DNA of 64,000 nucleotides, from positions 1 to 64,000 of the forward strand of contig JAIVFH010000151.1 in the NCBI GenBank assembly GCA_025765595.1, written 5' to 3'. How positions within the stretch are numbered: the first letter of the stretch is position 1; every line of letters begins with the position of its first letter. The notes under the pieces are model-generated. The model was not told the origin of the DNA, did not search any database, and saw only the letters and a program-made list of their open reading frames with translations. Positions 56,289 to 64,000 of the stretch are shown here, piece after piece. Origin of the DNA: Obelidium mucronatum. Lineage: Eukaryota > Chytridiomycota > Chytridiomycetes > Chytridiales > Chytriomycetaceae. A program made the position numbers and the translations under genes.

Positions 56289-56719
56289 AGCGATCGCCCA
56301 GTTCTTTGTGGCTGATCGTCTCGGACTTTTTAATTATCATTGTTTTTTTATTTATTGTTTTGCTTTTCCTATATAAACTTGATGTTCTTCCCCCACTTTT
56401 TATTCTTTATTCGGATTTTTGTGGTTTTAATCTCTTGCATTCTTCTTTTACGCTCTTGAAGGTTTTTATTCTTTCTTTATCTCCTTTTTTACTGATGGAG
56501 GGATTTTCTTTGTGATCAAGGTTTTTATTCCGCTATTTCGCTATTGCCTATTACTTTGGACGCGTTGGAACTGATTGAACGCGTATAAAAGGTTAACTGG
56601 TATTATTCTACTGTGCCACATTGACGCCAACAATTTCAAGTCTTCGAACTTAATTGCTGGATACTATCACACGAACCAAAAACTATATAAACAAACAAGA
56701 ATTTATTGTACTTGTAACA
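56184..56719 (+). repeat. 3' LTR (536 bp)
   Basis: Starts TGTTACTCG, ends TTGTAACA followed by ACGT. One copy of the 71-bp TATA unit (56520-56590). The first 105 bp also encode the pol C-terminus. Confidence 0.95.
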
Positions 56720-57539
56720 ACGTACAAGTGAAATTCTGCGTCAAATAGACAAAATAATATATAAACGGCGATGTCACGTCTGCAAAATAGAATATATAGA
56801 GTGCATATGCATTGACGCTGGTTACAACAAGGCTTCGAAAAACTGATGAAAGGAACACATCCGTAAACAGGACTGCAAACAAAATCGGATTATGGCACAT
56901 ACCATTCTCTTGAAGAATCACTTCCCCAATTCTTGTAATATCAGAATTGAGAAGCTCCCACGTAGACGCGATCGAAACCACTGAACAAAACAAGTCGCAA
57001 ACAATATCTGCCAGACTACATCCCAACCCTGTGATAGGGTGCTGGATAAATCCACAAATTTGCGCTTCCGAGTCCCAAAAACCTTGCGAGTAGATAATGT
57101 CCATAATGGACCATAAAGAACGATGTAGTAGCAGGGCGGGAATAACACGAGACACGATCTTGCTGTTTCCGCTGATTATGAAACACTTCAAGATCAGAAA
57201 CGCGTTGAAAACGGCATAGAACGCGTGGGATAAGATATTCGTGGTCATCATGGCTCTACGGCATGCTTGTGAGCCACGGGAGAACCCAGAAAACTCAGAG
57301 ACAAGCGAAAAAGAGATGCAAAGAATATTAAAAAGAGTCATTAGAGCAGGCAATCTATAGTGGCCATATGATTGTTTTTCATTGCTGTTCTTGGAGTGAC
57401 GAGCAGTCTGCCCTGATTTGTTCTTTTTGTAATTTTGAAGCTGAAAGACGACTGCAGACATTATTCCCGAGAGTGAAGTCTCTACAATGATTCCCACGGC
57501 TGCTCCCAATATGACTTGCCTTGCTTTTGGGTTATCCAT
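56720..57539 (-). pseudogene. 5' coding part of the seven-helix gene split by the retrotransposon
   Basis: Start at 57539 (MDNPKARQVILGAAVGIIVE). Family signature present: LLLHRSLWSIMDIIYSQGFW, CGFIQHPITGLG, LADIVCDLFCSVVSI, and helices 6-7 before the insertion at TQNFTC. The insertion truncates the tail, replacing it with LTR-encoded residues LLQVQ before a stop, so all seven helices could still be translated. Divergent from AFG2 with 140 bp between starts. Confidence 0.82.
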
Positions 57540-57679
57540 TGTTGCACTTTTATCGGATGGGAAACAAAGAAATAAAGGCATGATTGAACTACCGGACGAT
57601 AGGCAAAGTACATAATCTAATATGTAGAGTGGACTAGAGACCAACTGAGTAAATGCTAGCGATAAATACCGAATAAAAC

Positions 57680-60707
<3,028 letters not shown>

Positions 60708-60819
60708 TTATGAATAGAGATTTATTTCATTTGTGTTATACCAGCTTTGTTAAGATTTGTTTGTTTGTGATTGGCTGGTATTTTTAAGAACAGGAATCTA
60801 TTCTTCCTTTGTTGGCAAC

Positions 60820-63290
60820 ATGCAGCGACTACTTGCCGTCGCTCTCCTGACTGTGCAGCTGTCACTTTCAGCTTTAGCCCAAAGTACACTTTTAGGTTAT
60901 TTCCCTAAGAAAGGTGTTTCTGACTTTCTCTCTTGACAGGTCGCTTCTGTTCCGACTCTTCAAATACCTTCTGTGCTTCGATAAAAGCAAACAGCGCGTC
61001 CAAATCTTACGAAATAACTGTTCAATCTTCGTTGAGTGGATATGCGGCAATCGGCCTGGGTTCAACGGAAATGGCTGGAACGACAATGGTTGTTGGTTGG
61101 ATGAACTCAAAGAATGAGCCAGTCGTTTCTGTGAGAAAAGCCTCGGGTCATCGTATGCCAACAGCTTCTTCTGACGCAAATATTGCAAGAATATCCGTGG
61201 ACAAAGCATCTCTAATAGGAAGCCCCAAGATTGCGTTCGCCTTCAGCCTATCTTACGCAGGGACAGCTGATCTCTTGAAAACCCAGCCTGGATCAACTGG
61301 AGACTTTATATTTGGTGTTTCGGAATCAAGCCCTAGTTCGCCGGATTCTGCGGATTCTGGATTTGGGTATCACTCCAAGCGAGACGCGTTTAGACTGGCT
61401 GTTCCTGCCAAGGAATCATCGCCCGCAAATCCATCTCCAACGGTAGCGTTCAGTTTGGTTGCAACTTCAGTGACTTCTTCTCGTTCTACGGCGGCCACAA
61501 AAACAACAACGGAGAATCTCGTTTCGACGCATACTCTGGCAACACATATATCGACAACGCAGTCTACTAAAGTACTAGAGACCGAAACTGCAGCTCACCC
61601 TCTTCCTCATTCCGGTAAAGCAACTATCGGGAAGCCAACCCAATACTGCTACAACACGAGAAACACCTTCTGCCTATCAATAACATTTGATAATGCTACA
61701 CTATCGCCCATTTATACAGTTCAATCCACAGCAAAAGGCTGGGTTGGAGTGGGTCTCAACTCCCAGGACATGTACAGCGCCACAATGTTTATTGGTTGGA
61801 AAAACTCGAAAGGCGAATACATCATCTCAAAGCGAGACAGCAAAGACCACGTAGTTCCAACAATCGCGCGGGATCAAACTGCGTTTATTCAGGTGGCAAC
61901 TCCCGCCTCCGTAGTTGTCCCACAAGGTCTTGGCATTGTGTTTTCATTTATGCTGACAGACAAGGTGTTGGCCGCAGCGGCTATCCAAAGCACAAACTAT
62001 ATATTTGGCATTTCTTCCAACACTGTGGATAATGTGGACCAAGCAACGTCGTCGTTTGTGATGCATGATCAGTTTGGGATTTTCAACTTGGCTGCTCCTT
62101 CTTTGACTGGGGCAACCGTCCCCAGTGCGAGCCCTTCTCCGTCTGTTAGCCCCAGCTCAACTGGAGGCAGTGCTACAAATTCTCTCTCCTCTGCAAGCAG
62201 CTTCTGCAGAGAAGGTGGCTCTTTCTGTATCAACGCAATACGAAATCTGACAGATAACACTGTCTCAATCACTGTGCAATCCAGTTACAAAGGATGGGCC
62301 TCGTTTGGTATCGGAACCAGCATGGCCAACTCAAAAATATTTGTCGGTTGGCTCAACTCCAAAGGCCAGCCCATCATCAGTCAGCGAAAGGGTGCAAGCT
62401 ATGTGCAACCCCCTCTATCGCAAACCCAGGAGTTCCAATTTATTGCCAATCCGTCGACAGTCTCGATTCTGTCAACCTCCAACATTGTCTACTCGCTTCA
62501 AATTCCAGCGTCCATGATTGGAACCACAGGCCCAACTGCTTTTGTGTATGCACTTGCTCAAAGTGGACCAAGCGATCCCAACAGTGCTTCATCTTCATTC
62601 AATCAGCATTCCGCAACAGGCAGTTTCACACTGGATGTCTCTAAATCGGGTTCATCAATTGGAACCGACACTGCCAGATCGCCCAACTTTGTTCTATACC
62701 ACGGATTATGCATGTTTTTTGCATGGTGTATCTGTCCATCTGCTGCTATTTTTATTGCGCGATACTTGAAAACGAGACTCGGTCATTTATGGTACAAACT
62801 GCACGTGGGGATAATGTTTGGAGGTGTGGCGCTCCTGATGGCTTTGGGGCTCTTGTTTATTGAACTGAGTCTTCCGGATGGCGTTGCCAGCTTTTCGGGG
62901 CGGACAGTGCATGGGGTAATCGGCATGGTGATTGCATTTGGGCTTTATCCCGTGCAGATTGTGTTGGGGTATGTTGCAAATGCGCTCTTTTCGACAGAGA
63001 GAAAAGAGATTCCTTGGTGGGACAAGCTGCACTGGTATCTGCTATTTTGCCTCTTCTTTTTTTTTGCACGAGCGTTGACTTTTTGTCTTTTTCGTTCGTT
63101 TGGTAGGTGGGTGGGTCGGATTGCTGTGCTCCTTGGACTCGCGAACATCTGCTTGGGGCTGTTACTCTGGAACGCAGGGGCGGCTTATATTGCGGTTTAT
63201 TGGTCTATAGTTGCTATGATTTTGGGAGTATTTGCGTGGATGGAATTCAAGGGTGGAGCTGTGCACCACGTGCAAATGAACGACGCGTAA
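60820..63290 (+). CDS. DOMON (x3)-cytochrome b561 membrane protein
   Basis: Exons 60820-60883, 60940-63034, 63107-63290; 780 residues. Signal peptide MQRLLAVALLTVQLSLSALA. Three DOMON repeats with parallel motifs: RFCSDSSNTFC..SGYAAIGLGSTEM; QYCYNTRNTFC..GWVGVGLNSQDM; SFCREGGSFC..GWASFGIGTSM, each followed by (V/F)xGWxNSKxxPxxS-like strands. b561 core haem histidines: YHGLCMFFAW, LHVGIMF, TVHGVIGM and LHWWVGRIA, the last completed by splicing. Intron 2 (63035-63106, 72 nt) has no stop and is a multiple of three. Same domain plan as the gene at 39352 but lacks the RG tail. A seven-helix gene follows 86 bp later. Confidence 0.92.
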
Positions 63291-63376
63291 AAGAATTAAA
63301 AAGAGAAAGCATGGTTTTATTTCATCTTTTTTTAAGAAAGGTCAATGAAATCAAGATTTTCACTCTCCGTCTTAAG

Positions 63377-64000
63377 ATGCCCAACTCAACTTCGGCCAGC
63401 GACGCAAACAACACTGGCGAAAATCTGATTGGCGGAGCGATGCCTCTCGAGCAACTGATTATTCTCGGGGTAATCTCTGGTCTATCCCTTGAAATCAGCT
63501 TTTCTGGAATTATAAGTGTCACACAACGATTATTGACGCCTACTGCCGAATCATTCCGTCTCTGCGGAACAATCATGATTCTGTTCAATATATTTTGCAT
63601 AGTTTATCAGAGTCTCTTTAACTGGGGCTACTTTTTGAACCAACACAATTGTGAGGTGGGAAATCTGTGGGCGAATATTGCTTCGCACTTGTTTTACTTC
63701 ACATTCGGTGAGGATTCCTTGATTCTGCAGTTTTTAATTAATCGGCATATTGCCATGATGAATCGCGTTCCTGTTTTTTCATCTAAAAGGATGCTTCTTG
63801 TTATTTAAAGCATATTCAGTATCACACGACGCTAAATGGGTCAAGCTATGCAGTTTGCTAATAATTATAAACAGAATCGTTTGGGGTGTTTTGGATATCT
63901 GGAAGAGTTATGGCGCGTGGGATGAATCTTTGGATCAGTGTATTTGTGAGCTGGCTTTTTTTTTAATTTTTCGATTTTCATAGTAATGTTTCCATCATTC
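63377..64000 (+). CDS. Seven-helix family member, 3' truncated by window edge
   Basis: Exons 63377-63707, 63790-63945 and a third starting about 63984. N-terminus MPNSTSASDANNTGEN has several N-glycosylation-type sites. Helix 1 LIILGVISGLSLEISFSGII parallels the copy at 42739 (LYGLISGLTAEIAF). The second exon has LLFKAYSVSHDAKW, LLIIINRIVWGVLDIWKSYG and AWDESLDQC, the family NRxxW..GxWDxxxxxC signature. Intron positions after helix 3 differ from the copy at 42739, whose first exon spans this region. Confidence 0.72.

Larger units (their letters stand above)
47914..56719 (+). mobile_element. Complete Ty3/gypsy-like LTR retrotransposon with APE-type endonuclease domain
   Basis: LTRs begin TGTTACTCGCACTCGAG and end ...CTTGTAACA (TG..CA, with TGTTAC/GTAACA inverted ends). 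A 4-bp duplication ACGT flanks it (47910-47913; 56720-56723). Order: 5' LTR, gag-like ORF, pol ORF with endonuclease/exonuclease domain, RT, RNase H-like region, integrase, 3' LTR. Both ORFs are intact and LTR sequences shared by both ends are nearly identical (one T-run differs by one), so insertion is recent. It interrupts a seven-helix gene on the opposite strand. Confidence 0.95.

Overview
The window is nuclear DNA of a zoosporic (flagellated) true fungus, most likely a chytrid. The evidence: genes are cut by many short GT-AG introns (about 50-140 nt) with intact phases; there is a fungal-type secretome with GPI-anchor tails; there are Crinkler/RHS-type NTPase-nuclease genes of the kind expanded in chytrids; and a gene resembling the flagellar microtubule inner protein SPAG8 implies a motile zoospore. 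Exon limits below come from splice sites, phase and family conservation; none were confirmed by transcripts.

1-6.5 kb: a Crinkler-type accessory block (the C-terminal part of one CRN/RHS-like gene, a gag-like relic, a complete CRN/RHS-like gene, an HNH-like gene). 6.5-13.3 kb: housekeeping genes (ADCK2-like mitochondrial UbiB kinase with an in-frame TGA, a small unknown gene, mitoribosomal mS41, ribosomal uS15/RPS13), a repetitive Cys-rich GPI protein and tRNA-Arg(CCG). 13.3-18.4 kb: an 11-exon ABCC transporter. 18.4-23.3 kb: GC-palindrome repeats, a secreted two-domain Cu/Zn-SOD-like protein, and a SOD paralogue split by a hAT element with a perfect 8-bp target duplication. 23.4-34 kb: a low-complexity membrane protein, the SPAG8-like gene, U2 snRNP A', a Golgi-type glycosyltransferase, a LigB-type dioxygenase, a PAQR receptor and a PHO89-type phosphate transporter. 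34-39 kb: GPI-transamidase subunit PIG-S/Gpi17, a GH18-like protein lacking the catalytic motif, tRNA-Cys(GCA) and a Kre9-like wall protein.

39-64 kb is the most unusual part. Two DOMON-cytochrome b561 genes sit near members of an unfamiliar seven-helix membrane family that occurs four times (one intact, one decayed, one cut by a retrotransposon, one running off the window). Between them is a tandem array of four membrane-anchored parvulin-type prolyl isomerases. A young, complete 8.8-kb Ty3/gypsy-like LTR retrotransposon (47914-56719) has inserted into the coding region of the third seven-helix gene with a 4-bp target duplication. Its second ORF starts with a complete-looking APE/exonuclease-III-type endonuclease domain ahead of RT, RNase H-like region and DDE integrase. 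A textbook -1 slippery heptamer (GGGTTTT) lies directly before the gag stop, and the 5' LTR carries five copies of a TATA-containing 71-bp unit where the 3' LTR has one. An 11-exon AFG2/SPATA5 ATPase gene separates this from the second DOMON-b561 gene.

Local sequence quality matters: AFG2, the fourth parvulin and possibly others have single-base frame breaks at homopolymers that could be assembly errors.
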